A stretch of DNA of 64,000 nucleotides from an uncultured Lachnospiraceae bacterium. Its GTDB lineage: Bacteria > Bacillota > Clostridia > Lachnospirales > Lachnospiraceae. A program made the position numbers and the translations under genes. This document shows positions 8,837-16,924 of the stretch, one piece after another (the stretch's first letter is position 1; each line of letters starts with the position of its first letter). The notes beneath the pieces are model-generated. The model saw only the letters and a list, made by a program, of their open reading frames with translations, was not told the origin of the DNA and searched no databases. The stretch covers positions 246,428-310,427 of the forward strand of contig CAJUFN010000002.1 in assembly GCA_910585545.1 (NCBI GenBank), written 5' to 3'.

Positions 8837-10186
8837 TTACTCCGCCTGATAAATATCCATTTTTTGTGCAATCGTATTTATAGTGTCCTCTAACGATGCA
8901 CCTTCATAGACGTATTTCTTCGTCTCCATCAAAACCATTTCCAGCATCATCCATTCCACATCGACCGGAGTCTCTGCTTCATCAAGAAATTGTAGAAATT
9001 CCTCCGCTTCTTTTGGGCTAAATTCATAGATTTCAAACTTTTTTGTCATTTCCTCGTCTAAATAAACTGAAGTTATATATTTTTTCTCTTCCGACTGAGG
9101 CAACATGTTTTTCACACATGTCTTGTTCACATTAATCTGACCCTTGTATTTATCCGTACCCAAATTCTTGGCAGACAAGAAATATGCTACAAATTTTTCC
9201 GCTCCTTCTTTATTCGCTGTCACCGCACTTACTCCCAGGATTTCTTCCGGAAGAAATTTCTTCCCATTCCCCTGGTTCAGATATTGATAAAAAATTTCCA
9301 TTTGATTATTCAGGCTTTGTATCGCGGCTCCTTGCTCAACGACAAGGTTCAAACCTCCCATCACCAAAGGTGTTGTTCCAAAACTAATGCCAGTGACATC
9401 TAGTGCATAACCTGAATAACGGTCCAGCATACTTTCAAAAGGCGGAAAATATTTATAATATTCCAGACTCAAATCAACCTCACTGTTTTCCATGATACTT
9501 TTTGCATTTTCCAAAAATACTTTTACTAACTCTTTATCCACTTCTCCGCCCTGAAAAATCTGTTCCCAGGAAGTCAATAACATCATTGGAACTGCCTCTC
9601 TCCAATTAACTGCAAGGTACTGAATGAGTTCATCCGATAATTTCTCACCCTTTTTCAAGACCACATTCAAATCTTCTGAATTCACCTTTCCCTTTTCGCC
9701 TACCACGATTGGAACTGAAAAAAATGCCGGAACTGCATATTTTTTCCCTTCTCTTTCATATGCAGATGCTACATTTTCAAATAAAGTTTCGCCATTTTCT
9801 TCAAGCGTTTCCATCGGCTCACTAAGATCTGCTAAAATTCCTTTTTCAATATAACTTTCTATCGGAAGTCCATCCAGAAATATAATATCCGGTCCTTCCC
9901 CTGCCATAAGCTCTGTATTCAAATTTTTAATTGCATCTGTCCTTGTGACGGAATCCTCCTCAGAGATTCCAACCTCCACTTTTACGTTATACTCCGGATT
10001 TGCTGTGTTAAATGCCCCTACTGACTTCCAAACATTGTCATCATCTTCCAACATATACACTGTAAGAGCAGGTTTATCATTCTTCTTTATGTTCTCCCCA
10101 TCACTTTTGTTATCATTTCCCCCCGTCGCGCAAGCAGTACACAGCACTGCTGCACACAGAATTAAACTAAGTATCCTCTTTTTCAT
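8837..10186 (-). CDS. Extracellular solute-binding lipoprotein (family 1 type)
   Basis: A lipoprotein signal (KKRILSLILCAAVLCTAC) puts Cys at the mature N-terminus, and the body has the layout of family 1 solute-binding proteins: LTVYMLEDDD opening strand, TELMAGEGPDIIFLDG, and a C-terminal helical part. It would capture the ligand for the two downstream permeases. The ATG at 10186 is preferred over the GTG at 10189 because GAGGAG is seven bases before it. The sequence is a divergent member, so the ligand may be a sugar, a peptide or something else. The LanF-like ATPase gene lies only 28 bases upstream, suggesting one transcript. Confidence 0.88.
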   Translation of the reverse strand: MKKRILSLILCAAVLCTACATGGNDNKSDGENIKKNDKPALTVYMLEDDDNVWKSVGAFNTANPEYNVKVEVGISEEDSVTRTDAIKNLNTELMAGEGPDIIFLDGLPIESYIEKGILADLSEPMETLEENGETLFENVASAYEREGKKYAVPAFFSVPIVVGEKGKVNSEDLNVVLKKGEKLSDELIQYLAVNWREAVPMMLLTSWEQIFQGGEVDKELVKVFLENAKSIMENSEVDLSLEYYKYFPPFESMLDRYSGYALDVTGISFGTTPLVMGGLNLVVEQGAAIQSLNNQMEIFYQYLNQGNGKKFLPEEILGVSAVTANKEGAEKFVAYFLSAKNLGTDKYKGQINVNKTCVKNMLPQSEEKKYITSVYLDEEMTKKFEIYEFSPKEAEEFLQFLDEAETPVDVEWMMLEMVLMETKKYVYEGASLEDTINTIAQKMDIYQAE

Positions 10187-10214
10187 CACAAAACTCCTCT
10201 CTTTTTATACTATT

Positions 10215-10883
10215 TCAGTCCCCGACCTTCCTTAATATTCCATCATCCATTTCCAGGACTTGTTCACACAACCTTTGAATGTCTTCCTTATTATGGCTTG
10301 ACATCAAAATAGTTTTTCCTTCCTCTTTCAATAATGCAAACAATTTGCATATCTCGTCTACTCCACGATTATCCAGCCCATTCATTGGTTCATCCATAAT
10401 TAAAATATCCTGTTCCTCCATGATGGCTTGTGCAATAGCCAATCTCTGCTTCATACCCATAGAATATTTTCCTACTACCTTTTTTGAATCTGGATCCAGC
10501 CCAACCTGATGCATTATTTCCCTTATATGATTTTTATCCCATTTATTTCTAATACAATATAATAGTTCTAAATTTTTCAAACCACTGTACTGTTCTAAAA
10601 ACGCAGGGGTTTCTATTATTGCACCTATTTTTCCACTGTTATACTTTTTTTCTTTTATATTCATACCATGAATATAGATTTCTCCTTGTTCTGGCTTTAA
10701 AAAACCGCAGATACATTTAAATAATACAGTCTTACCGGAACCATTTCTTCCAATAATTCCCGTAATGCTTCCTCTTCTACATATTAAATTGACATTTTTT
10801 AAAATAGTTTCCTTCTCAAACATTTTACAAACATCTTTCAATTCAATCGCATTATCTTCTTCTATTCCTTTTCTCTCTTCCAT
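10215..10883 (-). CDS. ABC transporter ATPase, BcrA/LanF (bacteriocin-immunity) type
   Basis: Complete ABC ATPase of 222 residues: Walker A GRNGSGKT (about 40-47), signature YSMGMKQR, Walker B ILIMDEP, and switch His in SSHNKED. The Q-loop region reads GAIIETPAFLEQYSGLKNL, with Glu where most ABC ATPases have Gln. This E-loop is characteristic of LanF/BcrA-type proteins that expel lantibiotics and related antibiotics. Its partners are the two integral membrane proteins encoded just upstream (10862-12509), with which it overlaps by 22 bases. I infer self-protection against, or export of, the secreted product encoded at 13454-13828. Confidence 0.9.
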   Translation of the reverse strand: MEERKGIEEDNAIELKDVCKMFEKETILKNVNLICRRGSITGIIGRNGSGKTVLFKCICGFLKPEQGEIYIHGMNIKEKKYNSGKIGAIIETPAFLEQYSGLKNLELLYCIRNKWDKNHIREIMHQVGLDPDSKKVVGKYSMGMKQRLAIAQAIMEEQDILIMDEPMNGLDNRGVDEICKLFALLKEEGKTILMSSHNKEDIQRLCEQVLEMDDGILRKVGD

Positions 10884-11722
10884 TTTAAATTCATCCTTTT
10901 AATTCTTAGATATCCTATAAATGAGCAGATAATTGTACCTATCGTATAGACCCAAACAATATATATTATAGAAGGCATAACCTGATATCCTCCAATACTC
11001 ACTCCTATTCGTCCTACTCTCATATATGATACTGGTGATAACATATGAAACAGCTGTTGTTGTGGAATAATTACATTTGCAGCGACTGAAGAAAACGCCA
11101 CTAATAAACTCCCACTTATCAATCCACATATCCTTCCCCAAATTAAACATATTGCAAACATCAGAATTCCCATAAAAGCAATTCCGAGTCCAGATATCAA
11201 AATACCCATAAGCATTGCCTCTAATGCATTATACTTCTCTATATATTGAGGTGAAATTTTCCATAAGATTGAAAATTCACTTCCAACACTAGTATTTGCT
11301 AACGTATAAATAATTTTGCCCCAATCATACTGAAACTCCATTCTTGGGAAAATTGCTATCCAGGTTAATCCTATCACTTCCAATGGAATAATAAATGCAC
11401 TGACAATAATATATATTAACTGATTTATCAGCCATTTTTCTCTTCCCAGTCTTAACACAATATAACTATTCCATATATGATTAAATGGAATATCTGAATA
11501 AAACCAAATAATCCCCCCTGCAAATAACATCAGAAAATTAGCATCTGAAATAAGTAACGGATATATCCAAGGAGAAATCTTACATTGAGAAACTACTGAA
11601 AAACTAACTATAGGATTTAAATGGATTTTTATAAGGCAATATAGTAAAACCATTAATAATATATTTTTACGACTAAACAAACGAATTACTATAATGTTCA
11701 ATAAGTAATTTCTATTTCTCAT
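10862..11722 (-). CDS. Integral membrane protein, likely ABC-2 type permease subunit
   Basis: A 286-residue protein with roughly six hydrophobic segments, Ile-rich, no signal peptide and no recognisable enzyme motif. Its place between a second membrane protein (overlap of 11 bases) and the LanF-like ATPase (overlap of 22 bases) points to a LanE/LanG-like permease half. The base composition is clearly more AT-rich than the sugar-permease part of the same run, which fits separate ancestry. The family is inferred from context and topology, not from a motif. Confidence 0.7.
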   Translation of the reverse strand: MRNRNYLLNIIVIRLFSRKNILLMVLLYCLIKIHLNPIVSFSVVSQCKISPWIYPLLISDANFLMLFAGGIIWFYSDIPFNHIWNSYIVLRLGREKWLINQLIYIIVSAFIIPLEVIGLTWIAIFPRMEFQYDWGKIIYTLANTSVGSEFSILWKISPQYIEKYNALEAMLMGILISGLGIAFMGILMFAICLIWGRICGLISGSLLVAFSSVAANVIIPQQQLFHMLSPVSYMRVGRIGVSIGGYQVMPSIIYIVWVYTIGTIICSFIGYLRIKRMNLKWKREKE

Positions 11723-12509
11723 TATTCTGTATTCTCCTATTTAACTTCAAAAAACATCCTATTCCACAAAGAACAAGAAAAATAATATTCACAAATATAG
11801 CCAATAAAAACGAATTTATATCATTACCTCCAATTCTATAATACGAATTATAAAGATTCATCAAATTTATTGAAGATAAATTAGCAAAATTTGCATTCAA
11901 AAAATATACTTGAAAATAATAAAACAAAAACGGTATTGAAAAAACAAAAAATTTATTACTCCAAAATAGAGACATAAAAAGAGCAATGCTGGATATGTTT
12001 GCAGCTAACAATCCTATTTTAAAACTATACAAAAAAAAGTATAATACATATTGATTATTTTTTAATATTTCTTGGAAACAACCATTTTCCAATATTGTTT
12101 GATAGATGACGCTATTCGTATCTACCCATGGTAACTTGTATTTCACACTAAAAATAAAAATAAAACTTCCCATTAACATTGTTATAATCGCTGAGATTTC
12201 TATCCCCACTACTTTACTTATCACATACTCTTTTAAGCTGCCTCGTAAAATACAAAGATGTATATATCCATTTTCTAATTCTTCACAAAACACTCCAGCA
12301 TATGGTATGGCAGCAAAAGTAAGAGATACAATAAACGGAATAAAATAAATGGAAGATACAAACACATCCAACACAGAACCCTCTATGCTCATCATTTGAA
12401 AAAGAGAAAAATAGTACGCACTTACAACCCCTGTTATTCCCACAAAAATATGTGTCGGAATAAATATATATTTTAAAGAACTTTTAACATAACCTTTAAG
12501 ATATTTCAT
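11712..12509 (-). CDS. Integral membrane protein, likely second ABC-2 type permease subunit
   Basis: A 265-residue protein with about six membrane segments (for example near 15-40, 55-75, 105-125, 165-185, 195-215 and 240-260). There is no catalytic motif. Its ATG overlaps the stop of the upstream lipoprotein gene as TAATG, so it is translationally coupled. It pairs with the downstream membrane protein and the ATPase as a probable three-subunit ABC transporter of the LanFEG kind. AT-rich, like its pair. Confidence 0.7.
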   Translation of the reverse strand: MKYLKGYVKSSLKYIFIPTHIFVGITGVVSAYYFSLFQMMSIEGSVLDVFVSSIYFIPFIVSLTFAAIPYAGVFCEELENGYIHLCILRGSLKEYVISKVVGIEISAIITMLMGSFIFIFSVKYKLPWVDTNSVIYQTILENGCFQEILKNNQYVLYFFLYSFKIGLLAANISSIALFMSLFWSNKFFVFSIPFLFYYFQVYFLNANFANLSSINLMNLYNSYYRIGGNDINSFLLAIFVNIIFLVLCGIGCFLKLNRRIQNNEK

Positions 12510-13390
12510 TATTCAATCACTACCCTCTTTGCCGTATCTGCACGAATCGCTTCATAAAACTCTCTTTGTTCATTTATATTTGTGGTTTCCTGGATGGTAA
12601 AAAGCCATACTGGCACCATATCATACATGCTTTTTCCCATATTCACATCTATCATAAAACATAACTCTGCCTCGTTTATCATGTATCTGTTATCTGTTAA
12701 TATGGAATCAAAATGTTTTTTCAAACTCGCTACAATTTCTTCAAAATCGACCAAGCTTACCTCTGTATTTTCACTCTTAATCTTATAATTATATAAAATC
12801 TGTGCTTTTTTAACTTCGCCATCCACATACAATATACGCACAGGTGCCCCTGCATCTTCCGTACTCCTCAAATAAAACGGATCAATGATAGGAATCCCCT
12901 GAGATGTCTGTCTTCCAGTCAATAAATAACCATTTTGTTCCTCTTCTATCTTTGCTGCTTTTTGTATATCTATTCCTGAAACTCCTATTGTACCCAAGCA
13001 CTTCTCTATGTTCTCTAATTCTCCTGGACTCCCCTCATCAAATGACTGTGCCATATCCCTTGTTACCTTCTGTGTTATATATGTATCGAATTTTTCTTTC
13101 CATATATTGTCACTCGAATAATCCATATAATCATCCTGAACATATAAATCAGGTGTGGAACTTTTCAAACTTAGGTTTCCAGAAATTGCCTTCCCTCTTA
13201 AAAGCCCTTTTGGACTATCATTTCCTACAATAAGATCCGTTTCAAACCTAACATTTTCAGTTTCACTAATATATGTTTCTGGAAAATCGGAAATGGCACA
13301 ACTCGTTGGAATCTCTTCTTTCTTCTGCAAACTACAACTACACAGTAAAATGGATAAACAGCAAATTGTCATAAAAAAGATTCTTTTCAA
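12509..13390 (-). CDS. Lipoprotein of unknown function in the secreted-peptide locus
   Basis: I choose a TTG start at 13390: GAGGGAG lies six bases before it, and it yields a compact lipoprotein signal, KRIFFMTICCLSILLCSC, with Cys at the lipobox. An ATG further up at 13432 would add an implausible 14-residue extension and lie inside a hairpin. The mature part (about 275 residues) is charged and soluble with no family that I recognise; it has Asp/Glu-rich stretches and a C-terminal ARAD-like tail. Being anchored outside the cell next to a LanF-like ABC system, a LanI-like immunity role or a maturation role is possible but unproven. Confidence 0.75.
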   Translation of the reverse strand: MKRIFFMTICCLSILLCSCSLQKKEEIPTSCAISDFPETYISETENVRFETDLIVGNDSPKGLLRGKAISGNLSLKSSTPDLYVQDDYMDYSSDNIWKEKFDTYITQKVTRDMAQSFDEGSPGELENIEKCLGTIGVSGIDIQKAAKIEEEQNGYLLTGRQTSQGIPIIDPFYLRSTEDAGAPVRILYVDGEVKKAQILYNYKIKSENTEVSLVDFEEIVASLKKHFDSILTDNRYMINEAELCFMIDVNMGKSMYDMVPVWLFTIQETTNINEQREFYEAIRADTAKRVVIE

Positions 13391-13406
13391 ATTTTTCTCC
13401 CTCTTC

Positions 13407-13445
13407 AAAATTATAGCTGTCAGAAATACCAACAGCTATAATTTT
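13407..13445 (-). terminator. Hairpin between the secreted-protein gene and the rest of the run (partial terminator)
   Basis: On the minus strand AAAATTATAGCTGT, an 11-base loop and ACAGCTATAATTTT form a perfect 14-bp stem. It is followed by only a short T tract and then GAAGAGGG, the ribosome-binding site of the lipoprotein. A leaky terminator or processing/stability hairpin here would let the first gene be made in excess of the transport genes. Confidence 0.7.
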
Positions 13446-13453
13446 TTCTTAAT

Positions 13454-13828
13454 TTATGGTGTATAAATACCAGTCAAATGCCAATATGATGTTGACGGAG
13501 ATCCATATGCTTGTAATCTATAGAACTTCCCTGCTAGAGCGTTCTCCCCATATGAATATCTACTTGAATTTCGAGATAAAGCATGGTATCCGGAAGAAAT
13601 CTTACCATCTTTTTCATAGGATCTAGCGAAAATTGTATTTGCTCCACTATAAATTTCAGGTGTCACATAGAAATAGTTATCCCAATCTGCCCCTCCATCT
13701 TTCATCGTCCAATACGAAAATTCATCACCAGGTTTAACATCCAAATATGATGAGACAGCTGCTGCTTGTAACGTCAAAGCTCCCAGACACATTCCTGCTA
13801 CTAATATTCCTACCACTTTTTTCTTCAT
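13454..13828 (-). CDS. Small secreted protein, bacteriocin-like candidate
   Basis: A 124-residue preprotein: a Sec signal peptide (MKKKVVGILVAGMCLGALTL, probable cleavage after AAA near residue 24) and a mature part of about 100 residues rich in Tyr, Ser, Gly and Trp. There is no Cys and no membrane segment after the signal. It ends in YWHLTGIYTP. Size, composition and context recall lactococcin 972-type or similar small secreted proteins linked to ABC immunity genes, but I cannot assign a family. AGGAG precedes the ATG. It is the first gene of the run, behind a LytTR-like tandem site and before a hairpin, as expected for a product made in excess. A signal or surface peptide is an alternative. 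Confidence 0.8.
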   Translation of the reverse strand: MKKKVVGILVAGMCLGALTLQAAAVSSYLDVKPGDEFSYWTMKDGGADWDNYFYVTPEIYSGANTIFARSYEKDGKISSGYHALSRNSSRYSYGENALAGKFYRLQAYGSPSTSYWHLTGIYTP

Positions 13829-13932
13829 TTTTTTCTTCTCCTTTCCTTTTTGTATATTTTAAATTTTGGTGCACACAAAATATTTACAAGTCCACTCTAT
13901 TAAAAAAAAATCAAAAAATCAATACCTTGACC

Positions 13933-13963
13933 CTGAACGGTTATGTTTTAGGCCATGAACAGT
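13933..13963 (-). promoter_or_regulatory. LytTR-type regulator binding site (tandem direct repeats)
   Basis: Two imperfect direct repeats, TGAACGGTTATGTTTTA (13934) and TGAACAGTTATATTTTA (13956), are offset by exactly 22 bp. On the minus strand their cores ACCGTTCAG and ACTGTTCAT fit the LytTR consensus [TA][AC][CA]GTTN[AG][TG] (first perfect, second one mismatch) with 13 bp between them, the known spacing. A weak -10 candidate TAATAG lies 31 bases downstream with no good -35, as expected of an activated promoter. No LytTR regulator gene is in the window. Confidence 0.78.
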
Positions 13964-14004
13964 TATATTTTAGAACATTAGATGTATAAACTCCCTTTCA
14001 TTGC

Positions 14005-14046
14005 AAAAATCCTCCAGACCATCACTTTCTGATCTGAAGGATTTTT
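14005..14046. terminator. Bidirectional intrinsic terminator after dacF
   Basis: AAAAATCCTCCAGACC pairs with GATCTGAAGGATTTTT across a 10-base loop, with two mismatches and a T run on both strands. It ends the trpS-dacF transcript before the secreted-protein locus. Confidence 0.85.
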
Positions 14047-14077
14047 ATATATTTTCTTTTATACATTTTCCTGGGTA

Positions 14078-15706
14078 TCATCTGTCATGCGGACGATTTT
14101 TTTGTCCTTGATAATACGTGCGTTCTCTTCGCATCTGTTCTGAATGTCTTCTGGCATCCTGGTGATAATCATATTTCGGATTTTGTCTTGGCATCCGTCC
14201 ATGCTCCATCCTTCTTTGATGCCTTGCTTCCATTTCTGCTTCTTCCTGCAGCCTGCGCTTACGCTCTGCCGCTCTCCTGCGGCGTCTTTGTTCTATCGCA
14301 CGGCGTTTCTTCATCTGCGCATATCGAATCATCACAATCATAAATACGACAAACGCCACCGCGATTGCCCCTAAGATAAGAATCACCCATTTCCAAAGCG
14401 GCATTTTTTCTTTGGATGCAGGCTCTTTCGTCTCCTTTTCTTTAGAAGTCTCCTCCTGCTTTTTATCACCATTTTGCTGCATCAAATAGGCTTCACTTAA
14501 TGTAGCCTTCGCAGTTCCAACCGGATTCCCATTATAAGAATAGGATAAGACTGCCTCCGGTTTTCCTTTCTCAAGCTGTGTAAATGTCATTTCCAGTTTT
14601 TCAAATGGAACACTTGTTGGCAGAACTACATAAGATTCACTTGCTACCTTTGCTATATCCGTTGATTTTTCCAGTCCGGATACTGCTGCCTTTTTAAAAT
14701 TGGTAAATACATATTCACAGATCTTCTGTGCATCCGCATATGAATTTGCCCCGCCATGTGTTTTTAAATTAATGCACACCAGACGAAGTCCATCTTTTTC
14801 ACAATATGTTACAAGCGTAGTCTTTGACTGATCTGTATATCCGGTCTTTCCCCCGGTACAATATTGATAATAATATTGACCGTTTTCATAAATCATCTTA
14901 TGATTCTGCTGGAAAATCCGCTCTTCCGTTTCCAGGTTCGTCGGTGGAATGGCATACTGAGGCGTCTTGATAATCTCTCGAAACAGATCATATTTATAAG
15001 CCTCTGCTGCTATCAATGCCATCGTTCTGGCAGTCACATAATGGGTTTCGGAATGCAGTCCATTCGTATTCTCAAAATGAGTCCCATCTCCACCAAGCTC
15101 TGCCACACGCTCATTCATTTTTCCTATAAAATCATCATATCCCGTACCGATTTTTTTACCGATACTTTCTCCGATCGCATAAGAAACCTCATTGGCAGAT
15201 GCAAGCATCATGCCATACATCGCATCCTTTAGAGAAATTTCCTCTCCTGGCTTCATTCCGATATGCGCGTCCCCATACTCCAAAAAATCAATTGATTCCT
15301 GAGAAAACGCTACCTTATCGGTTTCCATATTACCGTTTTCCAAAGCAAGCAGTGCCGTCATCACTTTCGTGATACTCGCCGGATAAAAAGAACTGTCTGC
15401 ATTTTTTGCATACAACACTGCGCCGCTGTCAATATCCATGCAGATCGCCGCCTCGCCATCCGTCGTGGGACCTTGAGGCCATCCCGGCAAACTGTTAGAT
15501 TCTATCTCGACTGCCCTGGCCCGCTCCTGCAATACTTCCTGATCGGTCTGAATCTCTGTGGCAAAATCTACATCCAGCCCATTCACTTTTCCCTTATTCG
15601 GAGCATTTGGAGACTCAACCGTATCCGTTGCCATTACCTGTATTCCCATACTTGAAACCAACAGTGCGATTACAATTATCCTGGTAAAAAGTCTTTTTAA
15701 TTTCAT
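14078..15706 (-). CDS. D-alanyl-D-alanine carboxypeptidase (peptidase S11, DacF type)
   Basis: Trims the terminal D-Ala of peptidoglycan pentapeptides outside the membrane. All three penicillin-binding motifs are visible: SITK (Ser111-Lys114), SAN (170-172) and KTG (287-289). A signal peptide ends near residue 26. After a short C-terminal domain there is a membrane segment (about 440-462) and a cytoplasmic tail of about 75 residues packed with Arg, Glu and Gln. The tail is an odd extension compared with the usual amphipathic C-terminal anchor. It lies 11 bases behind trpS with GAGGA upstream of its ATG, so cotranscription is likely. The family is firm; the choice between dacF and dacA naming is not. 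Confidence 0.93.
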   Translation of the reverse strand: MKLKRLFTRIIVIALLVSSMGIQVMATDTVESPNAPNKGKVNGLDVDFATEIQTDQEVLQERARAVEIESNSLPGWPQGPTTDGEAAICMDIDSGAVLYAKNADSSFYPASITKVMTALLALENGNMETDKVAFSQESIDFLEYGDAHIGMKPGEEISLKDAMYGMMLASANEVSYAIGESIGKKIGTGYDDFIGKMNERVAELGGDGTHFENTNGLHSETHYVTARTMALIAAEAYKYDLFREIIKTPQYAIPPTNLETEERIFQQNHKMIYENGQYYYQYCTGGKTGYTDQSKTTLVTYCEKDGLRLVCINLKTHGGANSYADAQKICEYVFTNFKKAAVSGLEKSTDIAKVASESYVVLPTSVPFEKLEMTFTQLEKGKPEAVLSYSYNGNPVGTAKATLSEAYLMQQNGDKKQEETSKEKETKEPASKEKMPLWKWVILILGAIAVAFVVFMIVMIRYAQMKKRRAIEQRRRRRAAERKRRLQEEAEMEARHQRRMEHGRMPRQNPKYDYHQDARRHSEQMRRERTYYQGQKNRPHDR

Positions 15707-15717
15707 GTGCTGTCCTC

Positions 15718-16803
15718 TTACTTTTTATATCTTTCCGCTTGTTCCCGGATCATTTCCATATCATCAAAATAATTAATCTTCATTGCAGCCTTAACCTCAT
15801 CTAAAGTCTTAGCAGCCACAGCCCTTGCCTTCTCACTTCCCGCTTTTAAGATTTCATATACAGCCGGAATATCTTTCTCCCATTCTTTTCTGCGGTTTCT
15901 GATTGGCTCTAATTCTTCCTGAAGCACCGCATTTAAGAAACGCTTTACCTTCACGTCTCCAAGACCGCCGCGTTTATAATGCGCTTTTAACTCATCCAGG
16001 TTCTTATAATCTTTTAAATATCTTTCAAAATGTTCCTCTTTGCAAAATGCATCCAGATATGTGAATACCGTATTTCCTTCGATTTTTCCCGGATCTTCCA
16101 CGCGGATATGATCCGGATCGGTGTACATACTCATGATTTTTTTCTTTAACTCATCTTCTGTCTCAGATAAATAAATACAATTTCCCAAAGACTTACTCAT
16201 CTTTGCTTTTCCATCCGTTCCCGGAAGCCTCAAACAAGCAGCATTATCCGGAAGTAAAATCTCCGGCTCAAGCAATGTATCCCCATAAACAGAGTTAAAT
16301 TTGCGTACAATTTCCTTGGTCTGCTCCAGCATCGGAAGCTGATCCTCTCCTACCGGTACTGTGGTCGCCTTAAATGCCGTGATGTCCGCTGCCTGGCTGA
16401 TCGGGTATGTGAAGAATCCAACCGGAATACTCGCTTCAAAATTACGCATCTGGATCTCTGATTTTACCGTCGGGTTTCTCTGCAGTCTCGATACCGTTAC
16501 AAGATTCATGTAATAAAATGACAACTCGCAAAGTTCCGGAATCTGCGACTGGATAAACAATGTTGATTTTGATGGATCCAAACCGCATGACAGATAATCG
16601 AGCGCCACTTCGATGATGTTTTGACGCACCTTCTCCGGATTATCTGCATTGTCTGTCAATGCCTGTGCATCTGCAATCATAATAAAAATCTCATCAAAAT
16701 TTCCTGAGTTCTGTAACTCTACTCTTCTCTTTAAGGAGCCTACATAATGTCCTACATGAAGGCGTCCGGTTGGACGGTCTCCCGTCAAAATAATCTTTCC
16801 CAT
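15718..16803 (-). CDS. trpS: Tryptophanyl-tRNA synthetase
   Basis: Charges tRNA-Trp. Class I motifs: GDRPTGRLHVGHYVGS near the N-terminus (HVGH form of HIGH) and KMSKS in GKAKMSKSLGN, about residue 205. Length 361 is slightly above the 330 or so of the commonest bacterial form. The ATG has GGAGG eight bases upstream. No T-box is visible in the short upstream gap. Confidence 0.96.
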   Translation of the reverse strand: MGKIILTGDRPTGRLHVGHYVGSLKRRVELQNSGNFDEIFIMIADAQALTDNADNPEKVRQNIIEVALDYLSCGLDPSKSTLFIQSQIPELCELSFYYMNLVTVSRLQRNPTVKSEIQMRNFEASIPVGFFTYPISQAADITAFKATTVPVGEDQLPMLEQTKEIVRKFNSVYGDTLLEPEILLPDNAACLRLPGTDGKAKMSKSLGNCIYLSETEDELKKKIMSMYTDPDHIRVEDPGKIEGNTVFTYLDAFCKEEHFERYLKDYKNLDELKAHYKRGGLGDVKVKRFLNAVLQEELEPIRNRRKEWEKDIPAVYEILKAGSEKARAVAAKTLDEVKAAMKINYFDDMEMIREQAERYKK

Positions 16804-16874
16804 ATCTATTCCTCCAACTTTATCTTTTCTTTCCCTTATTTTTTGCCGTTCTTTTTATTTTATCATAAGAGAAC

Positions 16875-16906
16875 AAAAAAAGGAACTGTTGTGACAGTCC
16901 CTTTTC
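16875..16906 (-). terminator. Intrinsic terminator after the ZIP transporter gene
   Basis: Minus strand: AAAAGGGACTG, TCACAA, CAGTTCCTTTTTTT forms a stem with a T run. It separates the pfl/ZIP transcript from trpS. Confidence 0.85.
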
Positions 16907-16924
16907 GTTTTTATTTATTCATGT

